DNA from: Pseudomonadota bacterium
GTDB taxonomy: Bacteria; Pseudomonadota; Gammaproteobacteria; JAKAQQ01
Length of the DNA: 36,679 nucleotides
Assembly: GCA_021798115.1 (NCBI GenBank)
Contig: JAJZYM010000007.1
Coordinates: 49,134 to 85,812 of the forward strand
Direction: 5' to 3'
The translations under genes were made by a program, and so were the position numbers. The first letter of the stretch is position 1; each line of letters starts with the position of its first letter. Below are positions 9,025 through 17,312 of this stretch, piece after piece. The notes below the pieces were generated by a model that saw only the letters and a list, made by a program, of their open reading frames with translations, was not told where the DNA came from and ran no database searches.

Positions 9025-10449
9025 TCACGGAGGGCTCTCGCCCGTATCGGATTGAAACATCTTGCTCAGCGTCAAGAGACTCAGGGGTGTGAGCAGGCCC
9101 GCCGTCGATTCGAGCGCCAGGGCGTCATTGATGACGGCGGCCTGGACTTGCGGAAGATGGGTTTCCGCGCTGAGGAGCGCGAGACGCGCATTGACGAGAT
9201 CGAATTCCGAACGCAACCCGGCCTTGACACCGTCTTGCGTGGCCGTGACGGCGCGGTGTGCGGCCACGACGCTCTCTTCGTAAGCATGGAGATCGGCGAA
9301 ATCGGCGTGGAGGGCGCTCAAGGCGCGTTCGGCCTGAGCCTCACTTCTGAGCGCCGCGCGGACCGCCTGTTCACGTGCGAGTGTGTACTCATCCTCGGCC
9401 CGGTCGACCGAGGCATTCGTGCCGCCGCCGGCATAAAAGTTCCAGTGCAGGTTGAGAAGGATGAGGTTCTGCTGGGCGGTGTTGGCGGCGGGTGCGGGAA
9501 GGTCGAGCACACCCGGCACGGCATAACCGTAGGTCCCGCCTGTGAGATTGCGCGTGTGGCTCACCTGGACACGGATCGAGGGCCAGTATCCGCCGCGCGC
9601 GGCCGAGACCTCCGCGTGGGCCGAACGAGCCTTGAGCTTTGCGGCCACAACGACCGGGTTTGCGAGACGGGCGGCATGGACCCACTGCCGTCGCCGGAGT
9701 GGAGGCAGGGGAATCAAAGGGATGGAGGATGTGCGCGCGGCGAGGTCCGGCATGAATGAGGGACCCGTCAGTTCCGCCAGTGACGACAGGGCCTGGCGGA
9801 GTTCGCGGTGGGCGTCGATCACCCGGGCTCGAGCGCTGGCCTCGGCCGACCGAGCCTCCTCAAGCCCGATGATTCCGCGGAGTCCGGCCTTGTGGCGCGC
9901 GCGCGCCTGCGCGGCCTCGATCGCAAAGGCTCTCGCGGTTTTCCGGGTCGCGAGAAGCTGCGATTGGGCCACCAGGACGGCCAGATAGCGGCGGACCAGG
10001 CTCCTCATGAGGGCCATCCGGGTCGCCGTGTAGGTTGCCCCGGCGGCGGCGGCGGCGCCGTTGGCCGCCGCCAGTTTTTCGATGGCCGTCCAGCTGAAAA
10101 GCGGCTGCGTCAAGGTCACGGTCCAATAGCTCTGGCGGGTGTTCTCGGACTGTTCGACCGTGAGAAGGCTGCTTCCGTAAAACTCGGGACCGACGCTCCA
10201 GGCGTTGGTATAGAGACGGTCGGCATCCAGACTCAATCGCGGCAGGAGTCCGGCCAGTGCCGCGGGGCGCCGGGTCCGGGTCGCCGCAAGACGCGCCCGG
10301 GCTTCCCGGAACTGGGGATCGAAATGCCGGGCGGCGAGCCAGGCGGCCCACAAGGATCCGGGTTGGACCCTGGAGCGGGGTTGGGCGTGTGCCTGAGGGA
10401 GGCCGAGTCCACAGAGGATGAATCCGAGGCTCGTACAGGCAAGCCTCAT
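9025..10449 (-). CDS. TolC-family outer-membrane efflux protein
   Basis: 474 residues. From ATG at 10449 the protein begins with a typical signal peptide (MRLACTSLGFILCGLG, then AHAQ as a likely cleavage site). The open frame extends upstream to 10620, but that part overlaps the adaptor gene and lacks a signal-like sequence, so I use the internal start. The mature part is rich in Ala and Leu helices with two OEP-type repeats. LTQPLFSW and LHWNFYAGGGTNASVDRAEDEYTLARE are in the places where TolC proteins have their conserved strands and the following helix. It would form the outer-membrane duct for the adaptor and the ABC complex. The gap to the adaptor stop is 52 bases. Second gene of the operon. 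Confidence 0.88.
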   Translation of the reverse strand: MRLACTSLGFILCGLGLPQAHAQPRSRVQPGSLWAAWLAARHFDPQFREARARLAATRTRRPAALAGLLPRLSLDADRLYTNAWSVGPEFYGSSLLTVEQSENTRQSYWTVTLTQPLFSWTAIEKLAAANGAAAAAGATYTATRMALMRSLVRRYLAVLVAQSQLLATRKTARAFAIEAAQARARHKAGLRGIIGLEEARSAEASARARVIDAHRELRQALSSLAELTGPSFMPDLAARTSSIPLIPLPPLRRRQWVHAARLANPVVVAAKLKARSAHAEVSAARGGYWPSIRVQVSHTRNLTGGTYGYAVPGVLDLPAPAANTAQQNLILLNLHWNFYAGGGTNASVDRAEDEYTLAREQAVRAALRSEAQAERALSALHADFADLHAYEESVVAAHRAVTATQDGVKAGLRSEFDLVNARLALLSAETHLPQVQAAVINDALALESTAGLLTPLSLLTLSKMFQSDTGESPP

Positions 10450-10501
10450 GGCACGCCTGTTTCGGGGCTCGGCCGGATCTCGGGTCGGAAACGCCACGGC
10501 T

Positions 10502-11773
10502 TCAACCGCGAATGCGGACGCGGGGGGCGCCCGAAAATCCGGAAGTGTCGGAGATGATGACCCGTTCCCCGGGCTTGAGTCCCTCGAGAACCTGTATCGC
10601 ATTGCTCGAGGCCATCCCAAAGCGCACGCTCACCGGAGTGGCTTCGCTTCCGCCGTGCACCAGCCGGTAGAGGGTCATGGTTTTTCCGTTGGCGCTGTAG
10701 GCCGGACGCTCGACATAAACGGCATCCTTGAGTGTGGTGACAAGGATGAGACCATTGAGAGCGAGGTTGGGCCGGGCGTCGGCGGGAAGGGTCCCCTTGG
10801 GTTCGGCATCCACCGTGACGGTTCCGCCCTCCACCGAGGGAGAGACCCGCGTCACGACCGCGGAGAGATGATGGCCGGATCCCGTGTCCAGTGTGAGCTC
10901 CACGGGCTGTCCGGTTGCGACCTCGGCGGCTTCACTGGCCGGAACCTCGAGCTTGGCCTTGAGCGCGTGCATATCGGCGATCTCGGCAATGGCGCTCCCG
11001 AGGTCCAGGCGCTCCCCTTCCTTCACGGCGACGCTTTGGACGACACCGGTCAGCCCGGCGCGGATCCTGAGCGAGGCCAGCTCATGCTCATCGTTCCGGA
11101 GTGCGGCCCTGAGCGCATCGATGCGCGCACGTTGGGCGTGGATCTGGGCGGTCTGGTTCTTCTTGAAATCGACGATGCGTTTCTGTGTCAGTCTCACTTC
11201 TTGTGCGAGCGACTCGGACACGAGCCGGCTCCGGGTGTATTGCAGTGATCCCACAACCTCCTCGGCCAAGAGCCCCTTTTCCGCCTGGGCCTTGAGTCTT
11301 GCCGCCTGGGCCTCGGCGCTGATCTGTGCGAGCGTGCCTTGGAGCGTCAAAAGATGGTCGTCCAAGGCGGCTTCCTGTGAGACCAGGGACGCTTCGGCGT
11401 CCGCGAGTCTGGCCCGGGCTTCCGTGACCTGGTCCTCGAGACCGGGGTTCGAGACAATGGCGAGGATGCTGTTGGCCTGGACCGGATCGCCGGGCTCGAC
11501 CCGGATCTCCTGAATGGTTCCCGGGGCGCCGGCCGTCACCATGCGGATCCTGCGCGGGGTCAGGGTTCCTGGAGCACTCACCGTCACAGAGAACCGGCCT
11601 TGCTTGACCGTCGCGATCCAGAGGCTCGATTTGGCAACACTCGGCCCGGCCGGTGCCAGCCTCAGGATCAGGACGGCGGCCACGAGGAGGACCAGGACAA
11701 CCGCGCCGAGAAGGCCCACACGGCGCAACTTCTGGCGACGGCGCTCGGCCGGCGGGATGGCGATATCGACCAC
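10502..11773 (-). CDS. Periplasmic adaptor (membrane fusion) protein, HlyD/MacA-like
   Basis: First gene of the export operon, 423 residues. Start GTG at 11773, with GAGGT about 8 bases upstream and a sigma-54 promoter just before it. A membrane anchor spans about residues 18-38. It is followed by a biotinyl-lipoyl half motif (TVSAPGTLTPRR, then GTIQEIRVEPGDPVQANSILAIV), a long coiled-coil hairpin (about 110-240, rich in Ala, Glu and Gln) and the second half motif GVVQSVAVKEGERLDLGSAIAEI. Beta-barrel and membrane-proximal domains follow, ending in GLKPGERVIISDTSGF. It should bridge the inner-membrane permease and the TolC-like channel. Substrate specificity is not visible. The family cannot be split finely into MacA or HlyD by eye. 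Confidence 0.9.
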   Translation of the reverse strand: MVDIAIPPAERRRQKLRRVGLLGAVVLVLLVAAVLILRLAPAGPSVAKSSLWIATVKQGRFSVTVSAPGTLTPRRIRMVTAGAPGTIQEIRVEPGDPVQANSILAIVSNPGLEDQVTEARARLADAEASLVSQEAALDDHLLTLQGTLAQISAEAQAARLKAQAEKGLLAEEVVGSLQYTRSRLVSESLAQEVRLTQKRIVDFKKNQTAQIHAQRARIDALRAALRNDEHELASLRIRAGLTGVVQSVAVKEGERLDLGSAIAEIADMHALKAKLEVPASEAAEVATGQPVELTLDTGSGHHLSAVVTRVSPSVEGGTVTVDAEPKGTLPADARPNLALNGLILVTTLKDAVYVERPAYSANGKTMTLYRLVHGGSEATPVSVRFGMASSNAIQVLEGLKPGERVIISDTSGFSGAPRVRIRG

Positions 11774-11805
11774 GGCATGGACCTCGAAAGTCTTCTTCTA
11801 TCCGA

Positions 11806-11821
11806 TGCAATTCGTGTGCCA
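11806..11821 (-). promoter_or_regulatory. Sigma-54 (-24/-12) promoter of the export operon
   Basis: Read on the minus strand the bases are TGGCACACGAATTGCA, preceded by C. This matches the sigma-54 consensus (TGGCAC, one base, N4, TTGCA) at every conserved position: GG at 11820-11819 and GC at 11808-11807. Transcription would start near 11795, leaving about 20 bases of leader with a ribosome site before the GTG at 11773. The divergently encoded NtrC-type regulator is the obvious activator. Confidence 0.87.
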
Positions 11822-11858
11822 GGTAGCTCGAAAAACGATTTATTTCTGATTATCAGAA

Positions 11859-11903
11859 GGATACACACAAGTCCTGCTGCATCGTGGGGTTGTGTGCGTA
11901 TCC
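11859..11903. promoter_or_regulatory. Inverted repeat, candidate enhancer site for the NtrC-type regulator
   Basis: GGATACACACAA (11859-11870) and TTGTGTGCGTATCC (11890-11903) are inverted copies of each other apart from two extra bases. They lie about 65-110 bases upstream of the predicted transcription start, where sigma-54 activators usually bind. A small palindrome, CTGATTATCAG (11846-11856), sits just beside it. Binding is inferred. Confidence 0.5.
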
Positions 11904-11931
11904 CGCTCCTGCAACGGATTTGATAGAGTGA

Positions 11932-11945
11932 TCCCAGAACTGGGA
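11932..11945. promoter_or_regulatory. Perfect palindrome before the response regulator gene
   Basis: TCCCAG-AA-CTGGGA is a perfect 6-base inverted repeat ending 13 bases before the GTG start of the response regulator. It overlaps the region where that gene's promoter or leader must lie, so it may be an autoregulatory operator or a second activator site. Confidence 0.45.
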
Positions 11946-11958
11946 CGAGGACCGGTGT

Positions 11959-13347
11959 GTGGACGACTCCGTCAAACAGGAATCCGTTGATCGGAACCGG
12001 GCCTGTGTCCTCATCGTGGATGACCAGGCTGACGTCCGGCGATCCCTCAAACTCCTGATTGAAGGAGAAGGCTACCGAGTGGTCACGGCCGCGAGCCCTG
12101 AAGAAGCCATGGTCGAGGCCCGGAGGCTTCAACCCGACATCGTGTTCCTGGATCTCAACTATCAAACGGACACGACGTCGGGACTCGAAGGACTCGAACT
12201 CCTGAGCCGCCTCCGTGCGCTGGATGCCAACCGCCCACTGGTGGTCCTGACCGGTTGGGGGACCACCTCCCTCGTGGTCGAGGCCATGAGACGGGGCGCG
12301 CAGGATTTCCTCGAGAAACCCTGGGACAACGCCCGTGTCCTCACGGTGCTCAAAAACCAGTTGGCCATGGTCAGAGTCCAAGAGAGATACCAGAGACTCG
12401 CGGCCGAGAACCGGCTCCTCCTGGAACCTCCTTCCGGGCTGGTCACCCGGTCCGAGGTCATGAAAGAGATTCTCCAGAGCGCCGAAAGGGTGGCGGCTTC
12501 CCATGCCACCGTCCTCATCACCGGTGAAAGCGGTACCGGCAAGGGGCTTCTGGCCCGCTGGCTGCACGAGCACTCGTCCCGTAAAGACGGTCCTTTCATC
12601 CCGGTCAACCTGGGTGGGCTGGTCGAGAACCTTCTCGAGAGCGAGCTCTTTGGACATGTCCGGGGCGCCTTTACCGATGCCCGGAATGAACGGATCGGAC
12701 GCTTCGAACTCGCCCACAAGGGGACACTCTTTCTCGACGAGATTGCCAACCTGTCACCCGCCTCCCAGGCCTCGCTGCTCCATGCCTTGGAGGAGGGATT
12801 CATCGAACGGGTGGGCAGTTCAAAACCGACTCCGGTCGATGCCCGGATCGTGGCGGCGACCAACGCCGACATCCGGGCCCAGGTGAAGGACGGTCGGTTC
12901 CGGGCGGATCTCTTCTATCGGTTGAACACGGTCGAGATTCATCTGCCGCCCCTGAGGGAGCGGGGGGAAGATATCGTTCTTCTGGCGAACCACTATTTCG
13001 AGGAAGCGGTCCGTCGTCACGGGAAGGACCTGACCGGCTTTTCGCCGGGGGCCCTCCAGGCGCTCACTCAATACGACTGGCCCGGCAATGTCCGTGAGCT
13101 TGCCCATGTGGTGGAACGCGCGGTTCTCCTGGCGGGGGGGCGCTCCATCGAAGCCCGTGACCTGCGGCTCACGTCCGGAGTATCTTCCGGGTCGTCCGAG
13201 ATCGAGGCCCTGACCCTGGAGCAGGCCGAACGCTATCTCGTCTCCCGTGCACTCGAGCAGTGTCAGGGTGACGCGGACGCGGCGGCACGAAAACTCGGGT
13301 TGAGCCGAAGCGCCTTTTATCGCCGTCTCTCCAAATACCGGCAATGA
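11959..13347 (+). CDS. NtrC-family sigma-54-dependent response regulator
   Basis: 462 residues, GTG start at 11959 with a GACGAGG ribosome site. The receiver domain (about 14-138) has the acidic pair D21/D22, phospho-acceptor D65 in FLDLNY, T98 and K120. The AAA+ domain has Walker A GESGTGKG (189-196), Walker B TLFLDE (256-261) and the arginine-finger region FRADLFYRLN. The sigma-54 contact loop reads GAFTDA (236-241), not the classical GAFTGA. The C-terminus is a Fis-type helix-turn-helix (AARKLGLSRSAFYRRL). It is followed after one base by the kinase gene and diverges from the export operon, whose promoter it most likely activates when phosphorylated. Confidence 0.92.
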   Translation: MDDSVKQESVDRNRACVLIVDDQADVRRSLKLLIEGEGYRVVTAASPEEAMVEARRLQPDIVFLDLNYQTDTTSGLEGLELLSRLRALDANRPLVVLTGWGTTSLVVEAMRRGAQDFLEKPWDNARVLTVLKNQLAMVRVQERYQRLAAENRLLLEPPSGLVTRSEVMKEILQSAERVAASHATVLITGESGTGKGLLARWLHEHSSRKDGPFIPVNLGGLVENLLESELFGHVRGAFTDARNERIGRFELAHKGTLFLDEIANLSPASQASLLHALEEGFIERVGSSKPTPVDARIVAATNADIRAQVKDGRFRADLFYRLNTVEIHLPPLRERGEDIVLLANHYFEEAVRRHGKDLTGFSPGALQALTQYDWPGNVRELAHVVERAVLLAGGRSIEARDLRLTSGVSSGSSEIEALTLEQAERYLVSRALEQCQGDADAAARKLGLSRSAFYRRLSKYRQ

Positions 13348-13348
13348 T

Positions 13349-14698
13349 ATGAAGGGGCGCCGGTTTTCATTGCACTCTCTCACGATGGCGGCCATGGGGG
13401 TCGGCGTCCTGCCGTTCTTGCTTCTCACACTCGCCTGGCTCGTGGGCGGGATCACGACCCGCACCACAGCCTTGGGAGGGCTGGCCGTGGCGGTGATTCT
13501 CGCGGCGTCGGTCGCGAGCGGGTTGGGTCGCTACCTGGAACGGCGGATGCGCCAGGGCGCCTCCTTGCTGCAGGCGATCCGTGAAGGAGATTACTCCGTC
13601 CATGCGCCGATCGAGGATCGGGGCGGGCTGCGCGAGATGTTCTCGGAAATCAACCGTCTCAGCACGGAGCTCAGCGGTGCCCGTCAGTCCGGTATTGAAT
13701 CCGATGCCCTGTTGGGTCGCCTGCTGAGCCATCTCGAACTCGCGGTTTTCGTCTTTGATCCCGCAGGCCGTCTGACCGGTCTCAACCGTGCGGCCGGGGA
13801 CCTCATGGGAAAGTCCGTTTCTCCTTTGAGAGGACGCACGGCGGAAACACTGGGACTCGCGGACTGGCTGTCACCGAGCTCCGATGTGCGAGTGGCCCGG
13901 CGTAGTTTTGCCGGGAGATCGGGCCCCTGGGAAGTGCGTGCCCTCAAGTTCCGTCGGGGAGGGCGCACGCATACGCTGCTCGTCATGACCGATGCCAGCC
14001 GCACATTGCGTGAAGAGGAAAGAAGGGCGTGGCGCCGCCTGATCCGAGTCCTGGGGCACGAACTCAACAACTCCCTCGGTCCGATTGCCTCGGTCGCCGA
14101 TACGCTCAAGCGGCAGGTCTCCTCCCGCGGCGAGCACTTCGCGCCGCTTCTCGAGGGGCTCGAACTCATCGAACGCCGGACCCGGAACCTCACGGATTTT
14201 CTCAAGCGGTATCGGGAGTACGCGCGCATGCCGCCACCGAGTTTCAGCGAAGTGAGCCTGGCACGGCTCGTGAGGGAGGTGGCCGCCGTAGCCGGAGATC
14301 CGAGACTCAGAGTGCAGGGAGGCCCGGAAGTCACCTTCCGCGCCGATCGGGCCCAGCTCGAGCAGGCCCTGATCAACTTGATCCGCAATGCCCTCGACGC
14401 CGTCGCCCGACCGGAGGGCACGGTCGAACTCAACTGGAGCGAGACCTCTCAGGCCGTCGTGATCGAGATTGTGGATGACGGTCCGGGACTTCCTCAAACG
14501 GACAATCTGTTCGTTCCATTCTTCACGACCAAGACGGGTGGCAGCGGCATCGGTCTTCTCATTGCCAGGGAAGTGGCCGAAAACCATGACGGGGCTCTCG
14601 AGCTCACCAACCGGGAAGACCGGGGGGGAGCGATCGCCCGCCTCTCGCTGGCAAAAGCCCCGCGCGTCACCCCGGTCCGTGATGAGCGCCCGTTCTGA
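13349..14698 (+). CDS. Membrane sensor histidine kinase, NtrY-like
   Basis: 449 residues, co-transcribed with the regulator (one base between stop and ATG). Two membrane helices lie close together (about 14-34 and 41-58) with only a few residues outside, so there is almost no periplasmic sensor. A HAMP-like linker (about 60-110) and a PAS-like domain (about 120-220) follow. The kinase core has H237 in RVLGHELNNSL, N347 in NLIRNALDAV, DDGPG (376-380), the F-box FFTTKTGGSGIG and a second G box. The HELNN form and overall layout are those of NtrY-type kinases. The signal is probably sensed in the membrane or cytoplasm. The partner is the regulator at 11959-13347. Confidence 0.9.
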   Translation: MKGRRFSLHSLTMAAMGVGVLPFLLLTLAWLVGGITTRTTALGGLAVAVILAASVASGLGRYLERRMRQGASLLQAIREGDYSVHAPIEDRGGLREMFSEINRLSTELSGARQSGIESDALLGRLLSHLELAVFVFDPAGRLTGLNRAAGDLMGKSVSPLRGRTAETLGLADWLSPSSDVRVARRSFAGRSGPWEVRALKFRRGGRTHTLLVMTDASRTLREEERRAWRRLIRVLGHELNNSLGPIASVADTLKRQVSSRGEHFAPLLEGLELIERRTRNLTDFLKRYREYARMPPPSFSEVSLARLVREVAAVAGDPRLRVQGGPEVTFRADRAQLEQALINLIRNALDAVARPEGTVELNWSETSQAVVIEIVDDGPGLPQTDNLFVPFFTTKTGGSGIGLLIAREVAENHDGALELTNREDRGGAIARLSLAKAPRVTPVRDERPF

Positions 14699-15341
14699 CA
14701 GGAGGCCCCCAACAGTAGCGCCCGACTCCCGATGGCCGGGCACACGTCGGCAGTGGGGCTTCAGGGGTTTGGTCGGGCTCACCCGAGCGGACGGATCACT
14801 CTCGTGATACTCGCGGGCTGGTATTCAAGGGATCAGCCCGCGCTGCATCTCGGACGTGTGGCTCCGACAATGGTCGGGGTGGGGACTGTCCGGCCCCCCC
14901 TGTCAGACTACCCGGTACTGAACCAGGTCCTCACGTATTGCCGCGGCTTCACCTCTTGGTGGTACTCATACACCCCCCGAACCAACCCGGAGTAGCAATT
15001 CCCCGGCAGCTAATCCCGAATTGCATCCAATACTGTGTTCCTGAGACCCCATCGGTGCCGTCCGGGAGGACGGTTGGATTGAGGCGACGGGGCGAGAGGT
15101 CTTGCCTATGAGGCGTTAGACAGTCGGGCCGGTCGACGAGTGATATCCGGAGCGGTTCGACCGTGCGGGAGATGGGTACCGCACGTACGTTTCATGAGGA
15201 GACGGCTTGTTGGTGCCTCTGGATTCCTCAAGTCGTTGATCAGGGACGTGAGTGCCGCGCCATTCTTGGGGCTGCCCTTTCCCGCGCCAGAGTCGGTCAC
15301 GGGATGGTCCAGTCTCCACGAGGATCTAAGGCGGATCTTGA
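14699..15341. other. Non-coding gap with two hairpins
   Basis: No open frame here looks like a protein. A 9-base perfect stem lies at 14812-14820/14834-14842 (CGCGGGCTG/CAGCCCGCG) about 115 bases after the kinase stop. A second hairpin, CCGTCC-GGGA-GGACGG, is at 15058-15073. Neither has a T-run, so they are at best factor-dependent or bidirectional terminators. The stretch separates the export and sensor genes from the accessory region and may hold decayed DNA. Confidence 0.4.
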
Positions 15342-15370
15342 TAGACAAAAAACACGGAAGCGTCTATGAT
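15342..15370 (+). promoter_or_regulatory. Sigma-70-like promoter of the abiE pair
   Basis: TAGACA (15342-15347), 17 bases, TATGAT (15365-15370). The start would be near 15377, about 34 bases before the first ATG. A short palindrome, ACAT-AA-ATGT (15386-15395), lies in the leader and could be part of the operator. AbiEi antitoxins are known to repress their own operon through inverted repeats. Confidence 0.5.
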
Positions 15371-15410
15371 GTGATAAGAAACCCTACATAAATGTCTGGT
15401 TCACATCCAC

Positions 15411-15953
15411 ATGAAGCGGTTTGATCTGTTGAATCGCCTATCCGCCCTGGAACAGAAAGGTTTCGTCGTCTATCCCCGACGAGACTTGGAGAAGGTTTTT
15501 CCGGAAGATGGTGAAAAAGCGCTGGAGAAGGGTTTGCAGCGCATGTGCCGGGACAAGCTTCTGGTTCGCGCCGCTCGCGGCATCTACGTTTTTGCTCCAG
15601 CTGTCCCGCGTCACCGAGGTTGGTTGATCGAGCACATCGCGCAAGCCCTACGCCCTGGAGATTTCAATTACGTTTCCCTGGAAAGCATCCTCTCGGAATA
15701 CGGCGTGATCTCGCAGATTCCCGTGGACCGTCTGACGGTCATGACGACGGGCGCGAAAGGGCTCCACAAGACTCCCTTTGGGACCATTGAATTTACGCAC
15801 ACCCGGCGCAGCATTCCGGATCTTCTGGAACGAACGTTGGTTGTTGAGGGACACCCGTTGCGCATTGCCAAAAAGCAGGCGGCCCTCCAGGATCTACGCC
15901 GTGTGGGACGGAACACGAACCTGATTGATTGGGACGAGGCCAATGATGAATAA
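15411..15953 (+). CDS. AbiEi-family antitoxin / transcriptional regulator (type IV toxin-antitoxin)
   Basis: 180 residues. The N-terminal part (about 1-65) is a winged-helix domain ending in LLVRAARGIYVFAP, typical of AbiEi proteins. The rest, with YVSLESILSEYGVISQIP and PFGTIEFTHTRR, matches the antitoxin domain of the family. It should repress its own operon and counteract the nucleotidyltransferase toxin encoded next to it without binding it directly, as known for type IV systems. The stop overlaps the start of the toxin gene. The ribosome site before ATG 15411 is weak. Base composition is less GC-rich than in the export operon, which fits horizontal acquisition. Confidence 0.82.
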   Translation: MKRFDLLNRLSALEQKGFVVYPRRDLEKVFPEDGEKALEKGLQRMCRDKLLVRAARGIYVFAPAVPRHRGWLIEHIAQALRPGDFNYVSLESILSEYGVISQIPVDRLTVMTTGAKGLHKTPFGTIEFTHTRRSIPDLLERTLVVEGHPLRIAKKQAALQDLRRVGRNTNLIDWDEANDE

Positions 15954-16851
15954 AAATGATTTTGCGCAATACGTCGATATGGCCATGCAGGGTGACGGGC
16001 TAGGCTTTCTGCGTCCCGTGGTGGAGAAGGAATTGCTGCACTATGAGATTTTCAGCGCATTGGACGAAGAGGGGTTGTTGAAGAACCTGGTGTTTCAAGG
16101 GGGAACCTCTCTGCGTCTCTGTTACGGCTCCGAGCGATTCAGTGAAGACCTTGACTTTGCGGGTGGAAGGAATTTCTCCGCTCGGAATATGGCCGCCGTC
16201 AAGAACTGCATTGCCGGGAAGATTGGCGAACGCTTTGGCTTGGATGTGACGGTTCGGGAGCCCAAGGACGCTCCTTTCGAGGGGGCGGTACGAGTGGATA
16301 GATGGGTGATCACGATCCAGACCAGCCCAGATCGCCCGGACGTTCCACGGCAAAAGATCAAGCTGGAAATTTCCAATGTTCCGGCCTATTCCCGGAACAT
16401 TCTTCCCTTGAGAATTAACTACTCCGTCCTGGAGGGTCGTGCTCAGCCCTTGGTGGCGGTCGAGTCCAAAGATGAGATTTTGGCGGACAAGATGATTGCC
16501 CTTCCTGCTTCCATTTCCAGGGTATCGGATCAAGGGATGGAGTTCACCCCGTTGCGGATCAGGTATCGGGATGTTTGGGACATTGCGTGGTTGTCGGGTC
16601 AGGGAGCGCGGATGGATGTCCGTCTGGTCGGAAAGAAAATCGTGGATTATGGATTGGATGAATTTCCTAGGCTTCTGGATCACGCCATGGCCAAGATTTC
16701 GGGGATTGCGGGTGGAGAGGAGTTCGACGCACAGATGGCACGGTTCCTGCCGCAGACTCAACATGACCGGGTGTTCGGCAAGGCGGGGTGCGAGAAATAT
16801 TTCGAGAGTGCCGTTGGTGATTTGTTGCGCCGGCTGCGAACGGAACTCTAG
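15943..16851 (+). CDS. AbiEii-family nucleotidyltransferase toxin
   Basis: 302 residues from ATG 15943. A second ATG at 15946 is better spaced from GACGAGG (15933-15939). The gene overlaps the antitoxin by 11 bases. The nucleotidyltransferase core is clear: FQGGTSLRLCYG (about 51-62) followed by SEDLDF with D69 and D71, the GS...DxD motif of the family. Later come ESKDEILADKMIAL and RYRDVWDIAWL, corresponding to the conserved Lys and Asp motifs III and IV. AbiEii proteins transfer nucleotides to RNA (tRNA in a studied homologue) and cause growth arrest or abortive infection. All key residues are present, so the module looks functional. Confidence 0.88.
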   Translation: MMNKNDFAQYVDMAMQGDGLGFLRPVVEKELLHYEIFSALDEEGLLKNLVFQGGTSLRLCYGSERFSEDLDFAGGRNFSARNMAAVKNCIAGKIGERFGLDVTVREPKDAPFEGAVRVDRWVITIQTSPDRPDVPRQKIKLEISNVPAYSRNILPLRINYSVLEGRAQPLVAVESKDEILADKMIALPASISRVSDQGMEFTPLRIRYRDVWDIAWLSGQGARMDVRLVGKKIVDYGLDEFPRLLDHAMAKISGIAGGEEFDAQMARFLPQTQHDRVFGKAGCEKYFESAVGDLLRRLRTEL

Positions 16852-16987
16852 CCCGCGCCCGGAGAAACCCCGTCGCTACGGTCGGGGAAGAAAAAACTTG
16901 AGCCGGAGTTTAAGGCATCCGGAATTTCGACTTATAAGGCATTCTGGCCGGAAGCGGTGCGGGGCGCGCACGCCTGCGGCGGCCGTC

Positions 16988-17312
16988 CTGCGCATGCGCG
17001 AAGACTATCGCAATCGCATCACCAAGCATCTGGCCCAAGCTGCCGCCAACGGCCACCGCATCATGAGAAGCTTTCCGATCATCCCATCGTGTCCGTCGTC
17101 ACCGTGCGCCAATGGCTCGATGCGAGCCTCACGGCGGACAATCACTGGTCAACCGCCTCGTCGAGGCGGGCGTGCTTCGTGAGATCACGGGCTACGCCCG
17201 TGACCGGCGGTTCCGCTTCGATCCGTATCTGCGCGTGTTCGAGGAACCCGAAGGAAGAGAGAGGGGCCTGACACCGAGCACGTTTTTGTGGCATCCCGCC
17301 CTGCGGGTGTAG
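16988..17312 (+). pseudogene. Decayed C-terminal tail of a Fic-family protein
   Basis: Three reading frames in succession give the winged-helix tail common to Fic proteins: RMREDYRNRITKHLAQA..NGHRIM in frame 2, then SDHPIVSVVTVRQWLDASLTADN in frame 1, then SLVNRLVEAGVLREITGYAR and FRFDPYLRVFEEPE in frame 3 up to the stop at 17310-17312. Two single-base losses (near 17075 and 17144) explain the frame changes. The catalytic Fic domain is absent. This is a relic, probably of an AMP-transferase or regulatory Fic gene, left between two toxin-antitoxin modules. Confidence 0.7.

Noticed and set aside
8065-9759. 564-codon plus-strand frame across ATPase and TolC genes
   Set aside because: It runs antisense through two unrelated, well-supported genes, so it cannot be a real protein.
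15140-15391. Small open frame before the AbiEi gene as a possible extra antitoxin or peptide
   Set aside because: No ribosome site, no resemblance, and it overlaps the predicted promoter.
16860-16905. Possible terminator after the AbiEii gene (CCCCG...CGGGG)
   Set aside because: Stem is only 5 bases with a 10-base loop, and A, not T, follows on the coding strand.
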